From contig JALVVQ010000206.1 in NCBI GenBank assembly GCA_027023325.1, positions 1,628 through 9,772 on the forward strand: DNA of 8,145 nt, read 5' to 3'. Position numbers and translations under genes: made by a program. This document shows, in pieces, positions 1 through 6,105 of this stretch. How positions within the stretch are numbered: position 1 is the first letter of the stretch; each line of letters starts with the position of its first letter. The stretch is from Campylobacteraceae bacterium. GTDB lineage: Bacteria; Campylobacterota; Campylobacteria; Campylobacterales; Sulfurovaceae. The notes below the pieces were generated by a model. That model saw nothing but the letters and a program-made list of their open reading frames with translations, was not told where the DNA came from and ran no database searches.

Positions 1-572
1 GCGACACACTTTCTAAAATAGCGACACACTTTCGTGTCAAAATAAAAGATCTGAAAAAATACAACAAAGTCCGAAAAAAATCTGTTATTCATGTGGGGCA
101 GATATTGGTGTTGCCTCTCCCCAAGAAGCTTCTGGAACTCAAGAGAATAGAAGAGCAGAAGCGAAAAGCTGCACTAAGAAAGAAGCGAGAACGAGAGCGT
201 CTAGCGCGTATTGCTTTGAAAAAGGCGGAGAGAGCAAGGTTTCTCAAGATATCTAAAGGGTTGAGACGAAAACTAAGCGTGACAGCAACTGCGTATACTT
301 CTCACCGAGGACAGACAGATAAAACACCTTTTTTGGCTGCATGGAACAACAGGATACGACCAGGGATGAGGGTAATCGCAGTCTCTCGGGATCTAATCAC
401 AAAATATGGTATCACCAATGGCAAAAAAGTGCGTATCTCTGGACTCAAAGGAATCTATACAGTCAGAGACAAGATGAACAAAAAATGGCGCAGGAAGATT
501 GATATCTATATGGGTACCAGCCGGTGGCGTGCACTGCGTTGGGGACGCAGAAGGGTGACGCTCTATTATTGA
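1..572 (+). CDS. LysM + 3D-domain cell-wall protein (5' end outside window)
   Basis: The reading frame is open from the first base (first full codon at 3) to TGA at 570-572, giving 189 residues. The first ~38 residues form most of a LysM repeat: DTLSKIA at the start, then KDLKKYN, then HVGQILVLP. LysM binds peptidoglycan glycan strands. A GTG at 93 lies inside this repeat (the V of HVGQ) and has no ribosome binding site, so it is not the start; the true start and any signal peptide lie upstream. Residues ~41-85 are a very basic, probably helical linker. Residues ~91-189 form a 3D domain, the double-psi barrel of MltA/Rpf-type wall enzymes. It begins at VTATAYTS, carries Asp156 and Asp167 (VRD...KIDIYM) and ends near WGRRRVTLYY. 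The likely role is periplasmic peptidoglycan binding or cleavage; catalysis is inferred from the family only. Confidence 0.85.
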   Translation, partial: DTLSKIATHFRVKIKDLKKYNKVRKKSVIHVGQILVLPLPKKLLELKRIEEQKRKAALRKKRERERLARIALKKAERARFLKISKGLRRKLSVTATAYTSHRGQTDKTPFLAAWNNRIRPGMRVIAVSRDLITKYGITNGKKVRISGLKGIYTVRDKMNKKWRRKIDIYMGTSRWRALRWGRRRVTLYY

Positions 573-2518
573 TTTAGTGACTCTTCCAGCTCCAGCACTT
601 CCAGATAGCGTTCGCTGATCTCTTCGTAACGACTCTCCAAAGTAGCAAGCTTTTCACTCAATGTGACCAATCCTTCTGCTTCATAGCAGCTGGGATCATA
701 CATGCAGGCAGTGATCTCTTCTATTTCTGCCTCAAGTTTCTCTATCTCTTCAGGCAGAATCTCCAGGTCTCTCTGCTCTTTGTAGCTCAGCTTGGTTGCT
801 TTTTTCTCTTTGTGTTGGTGGTCGGTGTGTGTGGTGGAGGTCTGCTTCTTGCCCACCTCTTTTTCCATAGCATAGAGGGTATTGATATCTTTTTCCAGTG
901 CCAGATAGTCTGTATAGCTCTGGTAAGACTCTTCTACGACGCCTGCACCCTTGAATACAATGAGCTTCTGTGCGATCTTGTCTACGAAATATCTGTCATG
1001 ACTAACAAAGATCACAGCACCCTGAAAGCTCAGTAGCTTTTCTTCTAAGATATTGATCGTCTGGATATCCAGATCATTGGTGGGTTCATCGAGGATCAGG
1101 CAGTCGATCTCTTTGGTAAAGAGCAATGCCAGTGCGACACGGTTGCGTTCTCCTCCGCTGAGCTGCCCGATCTTTTTCTCCAGATACTCCTTGGGGAAAA
1201 GGAAGTTTTTGAGATAGCCATAGACATGCATATTTTTGCCATCTACGATGACACGGTCTCCGGCATTGGGGCAGAAGGTTTCTATCAGGGTATGTTCATC
1301 ATTGAGCATCTCTCTGTGTTGATCAAAGTAGCCGATACGCACATCACCATGCTTGATCACGCCACTGTCTGGCTTGAGTCTGCCAAGCAGGAGCTTGAGC
1401 AGGGTGGATTTGCCACTGCCATTGTGTCCCACGATAGCGATTTTGTCTTTTTGGAGTATCCTTGTGGTAAATGCCCTGATCAGCACCTTCTCGCCTATAG
1501 AAAAATCCAGTGCATCGATCTCAAAAAGCATTTTCTTTCTGGCGACAATCTTTTCCCCCATAAAGGCCTTTTTTTCTCTTTCGAGTTCCATGGCCATCTT
1601 CTGTATGAGGGCAGGGTTCTCTTTGGACTGTTCCCTCAGATCAAAGACCCTACGCTTGCGTCCTTGGTTTCTGGTTTGTCTGGCTTGAATACCACGACTG
1701 AGCCAGCGCTCCTCTTTTTTGAGAAATCGTAGCAGATTGTCATGCTGTTTTTGCATGGCTGTTAGGCGCTGTTCTTTGAGCTTGAGGAAGCTTTCGTAGC
1801 CTCCTTTATAGTTGGCCAGTGCCCGGTTTTCTACCTCTACGATACGGGTGGCGATACGGTCGATGAAGTAGCGGTCATGTGAGATGAAGAGTAGGGTAAA
1901 CTTCTCTTTGAGTAGAATATCCTCAAGAAACTCCACCATATAGACATCCAGATGGTTGGTAGGCTCATCAAGCATGAGGACATCGGGTTTTTTGAGGATC
2001 AGTGATGCCAGTGCCACCCGTCGCTGCTCGCCTCCCGAGAGCGAGGAGACTAGTCTGTCCTCGTACTCTAGGAGCCGAAACTCCTGCATGATTCGCTCAA
2101 TCTTGTTATTGAGATCCCAGGCATTATGATGATCGAGATAGGCACTTACCTCTTCGAGTGCATTTTGCAGTGAGGTGTTTTTGTAGTCGTCAGCGATTTG
2201 TCGACTTAGTTTTTCATACTTCTCTTTGGCAAGCGAGAGCTCGGTGAGTTCTTTTTCGATAGCTTTTTTGGTAGTGAGTGTGGGGTCGAAATGCGGCTGT
2301 TGGTCGAGCATCTCGATCTGGATAGAGCGGTCGATGACGCGTTTGCCGTCATCAGGTTCTTCTATGCCTAATGCGATCTTCATGAGTGTTGATTTTCCGC
2401 ATCCATTTTGCCCCACGATGGCGACCCGTTCCCCTTGGGCTAGATGAAAATCCATCCCTGTAAAGATCTGTTTGACATCGTAGTTTTTGGAGACAGCAAA
2501 GAGATCGATAAATGCCAC
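566..2518 (-). CDS. uup: ABC-F family ATPase, Uup type
   Basis: This 650-residue protein has two ABC ATPase domains and no membrane segments, as expected for soluble ABC-F proteins. Domain 1 has Walker A GQNGCGKST (36-44), signature LSGGEQ (160-165) and Walker B LMLDEPTNHLD (181-191). A charged helical linker follows (~240-330). Domain 2 has Walker A GHNGSGKST (364-372), signature LSGGE (453-457) and Walker B LILDEPTNDLD (474-484). A charged, predicted coiled-coil tail occupies ~575-650, which favours Uup over EttA or YheS. ABC-F proteins act at the ribosomal E site, and Uup also affects transposon excision and replication intermediates; both roles are family knowledge. The start is GTG at 2518 with AAAGGA six bases upstream. 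The stop overlaps the end of the convergent LysM-3D gene by 7 bp. Assignment to ABC-F is firm; the Uup subtype is likely. Confidence 0.92.
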   Translation of the reverse strand: MAFIDLFAVSKNYDVKQIFTGMDFHLAQGERVAIVGQNGCGKSTLMKIALGIEEPDDGKRVIDRSIQIEMLDQQPHFDPTLTTKKAIEKELTELSLAKEKYEKLSRQIADDYKNTSLQNALEEVSAYLDHHNAWDLNNKIERIMQEFRLLEYEDRLVSSLSGGEQRRVALASLILKKPDVLMLDEPTNHLDVYMVEFLEDILLKEKFTLLFISHDRYFIDRIATRIVEVENRALANYKGGYESFLKLKEQRLTAMQKQHDNLLRFLKKEERWLSRGIQARQTRNQGRKRRVFDLREQSKENPALIQKMAMELEREKKAFMGEKIVARKKMLFEIDALDFSIGEKVLIRAFTTRILQKDKIAIVGHNGSGKSTLLKLLLGRLKPDSGVIKHGDVRIGYFDQHREMLNDEHTLIETFCPNAGDRVIVDGKNMHVYGYLKNFLFPKEYLEKKIGQLSGGERNRVALALLFTKEIDCLILDEPTNDLDIQTINILEEKLLSFQGAVIFVSHDRYFVDKIAQKLIVFKGAGVVEESYQSYTDYLALEKDINTLYAMEKEVGKKQTSTTHTDHQHKEKKATKLSYKEQRDLEILPEEIEKLEAEIEEITACMYDPSCYEAEGLVTLSEKLATLESRYEEISERYLEVLELEESLNQ

Positions 2519-2611
2519 GGAGCGTCCTTTGAAGTGTAATGAGCGTATTTTATCAAAACATTAAGGTCATTTGGCTATATTCGCAGTATAAAATACTATC
2601 AAGGTTTCAAA
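2519..2611. promoter_or_regulatory. Divergent promoter region between uup and the M48 protease
   Basis: This 93-bp spacer separates two divergently transcribed genes and must hold both promoters unless each is read from farther away. On the minus strand, TAAAAT (2552-2547) could be the -10 box for uup, followed by its binding site AAAGGA (2530-2525). On the plus strand, TATATT (2576-2581) or TATAAAAT (2587-2594) could serve the protease gene, with AAGG at 2601-2604 as its ribosome binding site. No good -35 box is visible, which is usual for sigma-70 promoters in Campylobacterota. The boxes are guesses; the location is a sound inference. Confidence 0.4.
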
Positions 2612-3871
2612 ATGCTTTCAACGATTATCTGGATATACACCTTTTACATCATGGTCAAACTTTATATTTCCACGATGCAGATCGGCTTTATCGCTTTTGA
2701 GAAGAAGAAAGACCCCGTGCTGATGGGCAAGGGTCGCTATACTGTCGCAGCCAACTATGCGATCGCCAAAGAGCGCCTAGGGATGGCAGAGATGATCGTA
2801 GATCTGATCTTGTTTGCCTTTTGGGCAACCAGAGGCTTTGCTTGGTTGCAGGGTTTGGTGGGTATGCAGGACAGTGTGGTGGCTGCTGTGCTTTTTCTCT
2901 TTGGATTTTTCGGTATTAATTATCTGGTGATGCTGCCTTTCGAGCTTTATCAGAAGTTTGAGATCGATCAAAAGTTTGGCTTCAACAAGATGACGCCTAA
3001 GATGTATATCCTGGATACACTCAAGTCCACACTCATTTTCGCTGTAGTGGGTGGCGCGGCACTGGGGTTGTTGGCATGGATCATCTCTAGCTTTCAGAGC
3101 TGGTGGTTTTGGGGGTTTGTGCTCATGTTTACCATTGCAGTGGCTGCCAATGTACTGATGCCTTTTTTCATGAGTCTGTTCAACAAGTTCTCTCCGATGG
3201 AGGAGGGTGAGCTGCGCACTGCCATTGAGGTGATGATGAGCAAAGTCGGGTTACGCAGCGAAGGTATCTTTATCATGGACGCCAGCAAGCGTGACAGCCG
3301 TCTCAATGCCTTTTTCGGTGGACTGGGCAAGAGTAAGCGCGTGGTACTGTTCGATACCCTGCTGGAGAAGCTCAGTGACAAGGAACTGCTCGCAGTACTG
3401 GGGCATGAGCTGGGACACTTCAAGCATGGAGATATCTGGAAAAATATCGGACTGATGGCGGTACTGCTCTTTATAGGGTTTTTTGTATTTGGCAATTTGC
3501 CAGATACACTCTTCACCCAGATGGGTACCCCGCCCAATGCCGGGGTCAAGATTGCTATGCTCTTGCTTCTGCTGCCAGTGCTTAGCTTCCTCTTTACCCC
3601 TGTGATGAGCTATGTCTCTCAACACAACGAATATGCCGCAGATGCCTTTGGCTCAGAGATGGGGGGCAAGGAAAACCTCGTCTCTGCACTGCTCAAGCTG
3701 GTGACAGAGAACAAAGCCTTCCCCAAAGCCCACCCGTTGGTGATCTTCTTCTATCATACGCATCCCCCTGTGCTGGAGCGGCTCAAGGAGCTGGGCTTTG
3801 ATGCGAGCAAAGTAGATTTGGATGGGGAGTTGCCCAAGGACGGAATTTTCGCTTATATGGACAAAAAATAG
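2612..3871 (+). CDS. M48 family membrane zinc metalloprotease (Ste24/CAAX prenyl protease 1-like)
   Basis: This 419-residue multi-pass membrane protein is full length for the Ste24 family. The zinc site is HELGH at 265-269, with the third ligand expected at Glu340 (NEYAAD). Other family hallmarks are EIDQKFGFN (117-125), SKRDSRLNAFFGG (225-237) and the C-terminal HPPVLERL (384-391). Hydrophobic segments lie near 1-24, 60-80, 90-112, 138-160, 166-190, 280-297 and 312-335, matching the enclosed-chamber architecture. Bacteria lack CAAX prenylation, so the probable role is membrane-protein quality control, as for HtpX; this is inferred. The ATG at 2612 has AAGG at 2601-2604. The gene is followed by a toxin-antitoxin pair and then prmC. 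From memory, an M48 protease gene also adjoins hemK/prmC in Helicobacter pylori, so the pairing may be ancestral. Confidence 0.93.
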   Translation: MLSTIIWIYTFYIMVKLYISTMQIGFIAFEKKKDPVLMGKGRYTVAANYAIAKERLGMAEMIVDLILFAFWATRGFAWLQGLVGMQDSVVAAVLFLFGFFGINYLVMLPFELYQKFEIDQKFGFNKMTPKMYILDTLKSTLIFAVVGGAALGLLAWIISSFQSWWFWGFVLMFTIAVAANVLMPFFMSLFNKFSPMEEGELRTAIEVMMSKVGLRSEGIFIMDASKRDSRLNAFFGGLGKSKRVVLFDTLLEKLSDKELLAVLGHELGHFKHGDIWKNIGLMAVLLFIGFFVFGNLPDTLFTQMGTPPNAGVKIAMLLLLLPVLSFLFTPVMSYVSQHNEYAADAFGSEMGGKENLVSALLKLVTENKAFPKAHPLVIFFYHTHPPVLERLKELGFDASKVDLDGELPKDGIFAYMDKK

Positions 3872-3886
3872 TTTTTTAGATAGAAT
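3858..3886 (+). promoter_or_regulatory. Candidate sigma-70 promoter for the RelE/ParE-type module
   Basis: TGGACA (3858-3863) and TAGAAT (3881-3886) each differ by one base from the -35 and -10 consensus and are separated by exactly 17 bp. The promoter would lie across the last codons of the protease gene. It would start transcription near 3893, just before the ribosome binding site AAAGGAA (3894-3900) of the antitoxin gene. The leader would be very short. This would let the module be expressed independently of the protease gene. Confidence 0.4.
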
Positions 3887-3906
3887 GATAGTAAAAGGAA
3901 CATACC

Positions 3907-4149
3907 ATGCAAACCATTCATATCAATATTGATGAAAATAAAATAGATGTTCTTTTGAATATTATTAAAAACCTCAAAGATGATATTGTGGATAGCTATA
4001 CTGTCTCTCCTGTTGCGTGTCAAGATGCTTTCTATGACGCACGCAAAAAAAGACTCCAACGACTAAGAGAAGATATAAAATCAGGCAAAGAAAGCATGTA
4101 TGATTTTGATGCTTCCACAGATGCCCTTATGGGAGAACTTCAGGCTTGA
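3907..4149 (+). CDS. Putative antitoxin of a RelE/ParE-type toxin-antitoxin pair
   Basis: This is a small 80-residue, largely hydrophilic protein. ATG at 3907 is preceded by AAAGGAA (3894-3900) with 6-bp spacing. The N-terminus alternates polar and hydrophobic residues (MQTIHINID), like the beta strand that starts many dimeric DNA-binding antitoxins. A middle amphipathic helix (~12-25) is followed by a basic helix ARKKRLQRLREDIKSG (45-60). The C-terminal tail is acidic (YDFDASTDALMGEL) and could be the toxin-wrapping segment. I cannot assign it to a named antitoxin family from sequence alone. The call rests on size, position immediately before a RelE/ParE-like toxin, and the TTGA overlap that couples them. 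The gene is much more AT-rich than its neighbours: 35% GC over 3961-4020, against about 57% over 4501-4560 in prmC. Confidence 0.65.
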   Translation: MQTIHINIDENKIDVLLNIIKNLKDDIVDSYTVSPVACQDAFYDARKKRLQRLREDIKSGKESMYDFDASTDALMGELQA

Positions 4150-4430
4150 AGGTCATTGAGTCTAGACAATTCAAAGATGAGCTAAGAGTGATCGCTTTTT
4201 ATATCAAAAAAGACAAGCTCTCTGCATCTATTGATTTTGTAAAAAACCTGAAGAAATCTGTCAAGCGTTTAGTGGATTTCCCCTACCAATATAAAAAATC
4301 TATCTATTTTGATAATGATGAGATTAGAGATATGGTTTACAGGGGATATACTATTGTCTATGAGATTAATACTGAGAAAGATACTTTGGTGCTATTGAGT
4401 ATTTTTAATCAGAATTTACCTGATTTGTAG
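4146..4430 (+). CDS. RelE/ParE family toxin
   Basis: This 94-residue protein has the compact layout of the RelE/ParE superfamily. An N-terminal strand and two helices (KVIESRQFKDELRVIAFYI, then a lysine-rich helix to ~43) are followed by the pattern RDMVYRGYTIVYEI (61-74) and a closing hydrophobic strand DTLVLLSIFNQN (79-90). In this superfamily members are either ribosome-dependent mRNA interferases (RelE) or gyrase poisons (ParE); the sequence does not decide which. The start is the rare codon TTG at 4146, overlapping the antitoxin stop as TTGA. GGGAGAA (4131-4137) sits 8 bases upstream, which supports this start and translational coupling. It is AT-rich (30% GC over 4201-4260), consistent with acquisition. 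Its stop codon TAG (4428-4430) merges into the ribosome binding site of prmC. Confidence 0.8.
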   Translation: MKVIESRQFKDELRVIAFYIKKDKLSASIDFVKNLKKSVKRLVDFPYQYKKSIYFDNDEIRDMVYRGYTIVYEINTEKDTLVLLSIFNQNLPDL

Positions 4431-4440
4431 GATAAGAATA

Positions 4441-5271
4441 GTGACTATTCGACAAGCCCTTTTACAAGCCAAAGAGCAGCTTCGCTACGCCTGCGAGCGT
4501 CCGCTCTTTGAGGCAGAGATCCTGCTAGCACATCATCTAGGCAAGGAGCGTACCTGGCTCAAGATGTATGATGACAGGGAGCTGGAGGATGCTGAGGGGT
4601 ATGAGGCACTGGTGGCCAGACGCGTGGCACATGAGCCTATGGAGTATATCACGGGGTGTGTGAGCTTCTATGATATCGATCTGTATAGTGCGTCTGGAGC
4701 CCTCATCCCTCGCCCAGAGACAGAGGTGTTGGTGGAGAGGGTATCTGAGATCATTGCCAGAGAGGGGTACGGCTCTGTGGCTGAGATCGGGGTAGGATCT
4801 GGTGCGATCTCGATCGTGCTGGCGCGTCAGTTTCCCCAGTTGCAGATCGTAGCTTCGGATATCTCCGAAGAGGCACTGGCAGTAGCGCAGACCAATGTGC
4901 GTGCCTTCGGGCTAGAGGAGCGGATAGACCTCCAGCATACCTCTCTGCTGGATGGTATCGAGGGGCAGATCGACCTGATAGTGAGCAACCCTCCCTATAT
5001 CGCCAAACACACCCCACTCGCCCCCAATGTGGCAGAGTATGAGCCTCATACTGCCCTCTACAGTGAGGCGCAGGGTGATGAGCTACTCAAGGAGATCATC
5101 CTGCTGGCCAAAGAGCGTGAAGTGAAGGTTCTAGCCTGTGAGATGGGCTATGACCAGAGAGAGCCGATTGCAGCATTTGTGAAAAAGATCGGAGACTACC
5201 CCATCGAGTTTTATACCGATCTAGCAGGACTGGATCGAGGATTTGTTATGAAATTAAAAATTAAAAATTAA
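4441..5271 (+). CDS. prmC: Peptide chain release factor N5-glutamine methyltransferase
   Basis: This 276-residue protein methylates the GGQ glutamine of release factors RF1 and RF2 using S-adenosylmethionine. An N-terminal helical domain (~1-75) recognises the release factor. The catalytic domain has IPRPETE (89-95), the SAM-binding motif AEIGVGSGA (114-122), an acidic residue after the second strand (Asp140) and the signature SNPPYI (182-187), which positions the target glutamine amide. The family's C-terminal DLAGLDRGFV (260-269) is present. Length is normal. The start is GTG at 4441, with AGGAT (4429-4433) seven bases upstream, overlapping the stop of the preceding toxin gene. The final residues KLKIKN and the stop are encoded by a 7-bp tandem repeat, so the extreme C-terminus looks replaced or extended by repeat DNA. 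Confidence 0.95.
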   Translation: MTIRQALLQAKEQLRYACERPLFEAEILLAHHLGKERTWLKMYDDRELEDAEGYEALVARRVAHEPMEYITGCVSFYDIDLYSASGALIPRPETEVLVERVSEIIAREGYGSVAEIGVGSGAISIVLARQFPQLQIVASDISEEALAVAQTNVRAFGLEERIDLQHTSLLDGIEGQIDLIVSNPPYIAKHTPLAPNVAEYEPHTALYSEAQGDELLKEIILLAKEREVKVLACEMGYDQREPIAAFVKKIGDYPIEFYTDLAGLDRGFVMKLKIKN

Positions 5272-5276
5272 AAATT
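5251..5276 (+). repeat. 7-bp tandem repeat forming the end of prmC
   Basis: Unit AAATTAA occurs 3.7 times without error. It begins right after the ATG codon at 5248-5250, encodes KLKIKN and supplies the TAA stop at 5269-5271. Because the unit is not a multiple of three, loss or gain of a copy would change the frame and the stop used. Confidence 0.9.
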
Positions 5277-5294
5277 GTGGTGGAGAGATTTTTT

Positions 5295-5318
5295 GTAGGG
5301 TGCGTTTGCTAACGCACC
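5295..5318 (+). repeat. REP-like palindrome with GTAG foot
   Basis: GTAG (5295-5298) is followed immediately by a perfect 8-bp stem, GGTGCGTT (5299-5306) and AACGCACC (5311-5318), with loop TGCT. A GTAG tetranucleotide at the foot of a hairpin is the defining arrangement of REP elements mobilised by REP-associated tyrosine (Y1) transposases. A 12-bp direct repeat AATTAAAAATTG lies on both sides (5266-5277 and 5324-5335). The hairpin lies 3' of prmC and might also affect transcript ends, but no T-run follows it. Confidence 0.7.
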
Positions 5319-5378
5319 AATAGAATTAAAAATTGCATGGAATATTTCCAAGCACCAACACAAAACAAGGAATAAAAA

Positions 5379-5858
5379 ATGAAAAAATATTTTAGAATGA
5401 CCACTATGGCATACCTGATACTGCTAACAGCCACGCTAGGTGCCGGCCTCTATGCTGGGATCGTAGTTGCTCCAGTGACTTTCCACACCGAGCTTTGGCT
5501 GGGCAGTGAGGTCTTGAGTCACTTTCAAGAGGGGCTGATCATGACGGAAAACTTTGTCCGTCTCTCCTACCTGGTAGACTTCACACTCATAGTGATCTTC
5601 CTCTACGAGGGGTACAAATACAAGATGTTCGAGCGAGACAGTATCACCACGCTGGCTGCGCTGATCACGATCGCTTCGGGGCTCTTTTTCGGACACTACT
5701 ATATGCCCGATATCCTCACCATGCAACTTGCTGGCGAAGCGATGACCCAGAGTGACAAGTTTGCTGCGGTACATCAGGCCAGTGAGATCGATTTCAAGGT
5801 GTTCACTGTGGCACTGCTGGTACTGATCGTACAGAATATGCGGAAGGCGTGCCGGTAG
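5379..5858 (+). CDS. Small four-helix membrane protein, DUF4149-like
   Basis: This 159-residue integral membrane protein has four hydrophobic segments near 10-31, 60-79, 89-107 and 138-153. Helix 1 carries GAGLYAGIVVAPVTF (21-35). The loop VLSHFQEGLIMTENFVR, the YEGYKY motif after helix 2 (76-81) and a late VHQASEIDFKV (131-141) resemble DUF4149 proteins that I recall from Campylobacterota. No enzymatic residues are recognisable and no function is known to me. ATG at 5379 has AAGGAA (5367-5372) with 6-bp spacing. It lies 107 bp after prmC in the same direction, so co-transcription is possible unless the REP-like hairpin interrupts it. The coding sequence is GC-richer than the repeats and toxin genes that follow, suggesting it belongs to the backbone. 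Confidence 0.65.
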   Translation: MKKYFRMTTMAYLILLTATLGAGLYAGIVVAPVTFHTELWLGSEVLSHFQEGLIMTENFVRLSYLVDFTLIVIFLYEGYKYKMFERDSITTLAALITIASGLFFGHYYMPDILTMQLAGEAMTQSDKFAAVHQASEIDFKVFTVALLVLIVQNMRKACR

Positions 5859-5877
5859 GGCATTATCTACCACCTCC

Positions 5878-5957
5878 TTGCTGATTTTTTGAAGAATAAG
5901 ACAATATTACTATTTAACTGGCAAAATAATTAGTGGTTTGTGTCCTGACCCCAAAGC
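5878..5957 (+). repeat. 80-bp direct repeat, copy 1 (left of PIN toxin-antitoxin module)
   Basis: These 80 bases recur at 6977-7056 in the same orientation with only two mismatches (5887 and 5888). The repeat is AT-rich except for its right end, GTGTCCTGACCCCAAAG. It contains no open frame of note and no strong internal palindrome. On the other strand it begins with GGGGTCAGGACACAAACC; from memory, a GGGGTCAGG core recurs near REP-associated transposase genes, but I cannot confirm that here. It starts 19 bp after the DUF4149-like gene. Confidence 0.95.
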
Positions 5958-6014
5958 CTTCAAAGCCTCCAAAGCCTTGACCCCAAAGCCTTGTGTCCTC
6001 CTCAAAGTCTCCAT
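5940..6014 (+). repeat. Shuffled micro-repeats next to copy 1
   Basis: A 9-bp unit CAAAGCCTT/C is tandem three times (5952-5978) and appears again at 5984-5992. TGACCCCAAAGCCTT occurs exactly at 5946-5960 and 5978-5992. GTGTCCT occurs before the first of these (5940-5946) and after the second (5993-5999). The pattern looks like repeated breakage and rejoining of the right end of the 80-bp repeat. Nothing coding is evident in the 5859-6105 spacer apart from this and the regulatory region next to the antitoxin gene. Confidence 0.8.
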
Positions 6015-6050
6015 TTGGTTACGATTGTATCTCATTGTGAGTACACCATA

Positions 6051-6100
6051 AGTATTTTAAACAAAAGAGTGATATACTATCAAAAGTAAGTATTAAGGAT
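6051..6100 (+). promoter_or_regulatory. Promoter and candidate operator of the PIN toxin-antitoxin operon
   Basis: TATACT (6073-6078) is a good -10 box without a clear -35 box. Half-sites AGTAT (6051-6055), ATACT (6074-6078) and AGTAT (6089-6093) form inverted pairs around and over the -10 box, a layout expected if the antitoxin represses its own operon. AAGGAT (6095-6100) is the ribosome binding site for ATG at 6106. The -10 box and binding site are reasonable; the operator is a guess from symmetry. Confidence 0.4.
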
Positions 6101-6105
6101 TGAAT

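Noticed and set aside
1..33. A 13-bp direct repeat GCGACACACTTTC at 1-13 and 21-33.
   Set aside because: Both copies lie inside the LysM coding frame and encode conserved LysM residues in different frames. A 20-bp period with no third copy is best taken as chance.
812..2447. Several plus-strand open frames within the ABC-F gene (for example 1226-1732 and 1353-1688).
   Set aside because: They are antisense to a full-length protein with all ABC motifs intact, have no ribosome binding sites and show no family features.
3094..3625. Minus-strand open frames inside the M48 protease gene.
   Set aside because: They lie opposite conserved protease coding sequence, including the zinc motif, and their translations have no recognisable pattern.
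4751..5017. Minus-strand open frame inside prmC.
   Set aside because: It is the antisense of the SAM-binding and NPPY region of prmC; its arginine- and proline-rich translation is typical of such shadows.
5854..5890. Terminator after the DUF4149-like gene (GGTAG/CTACC with a later T6 run).
   Set aside because: The stem is only 5 bp with an 8-base loop, and the T-run begins 13 bases after it and belongs to the 80-bp repeat.
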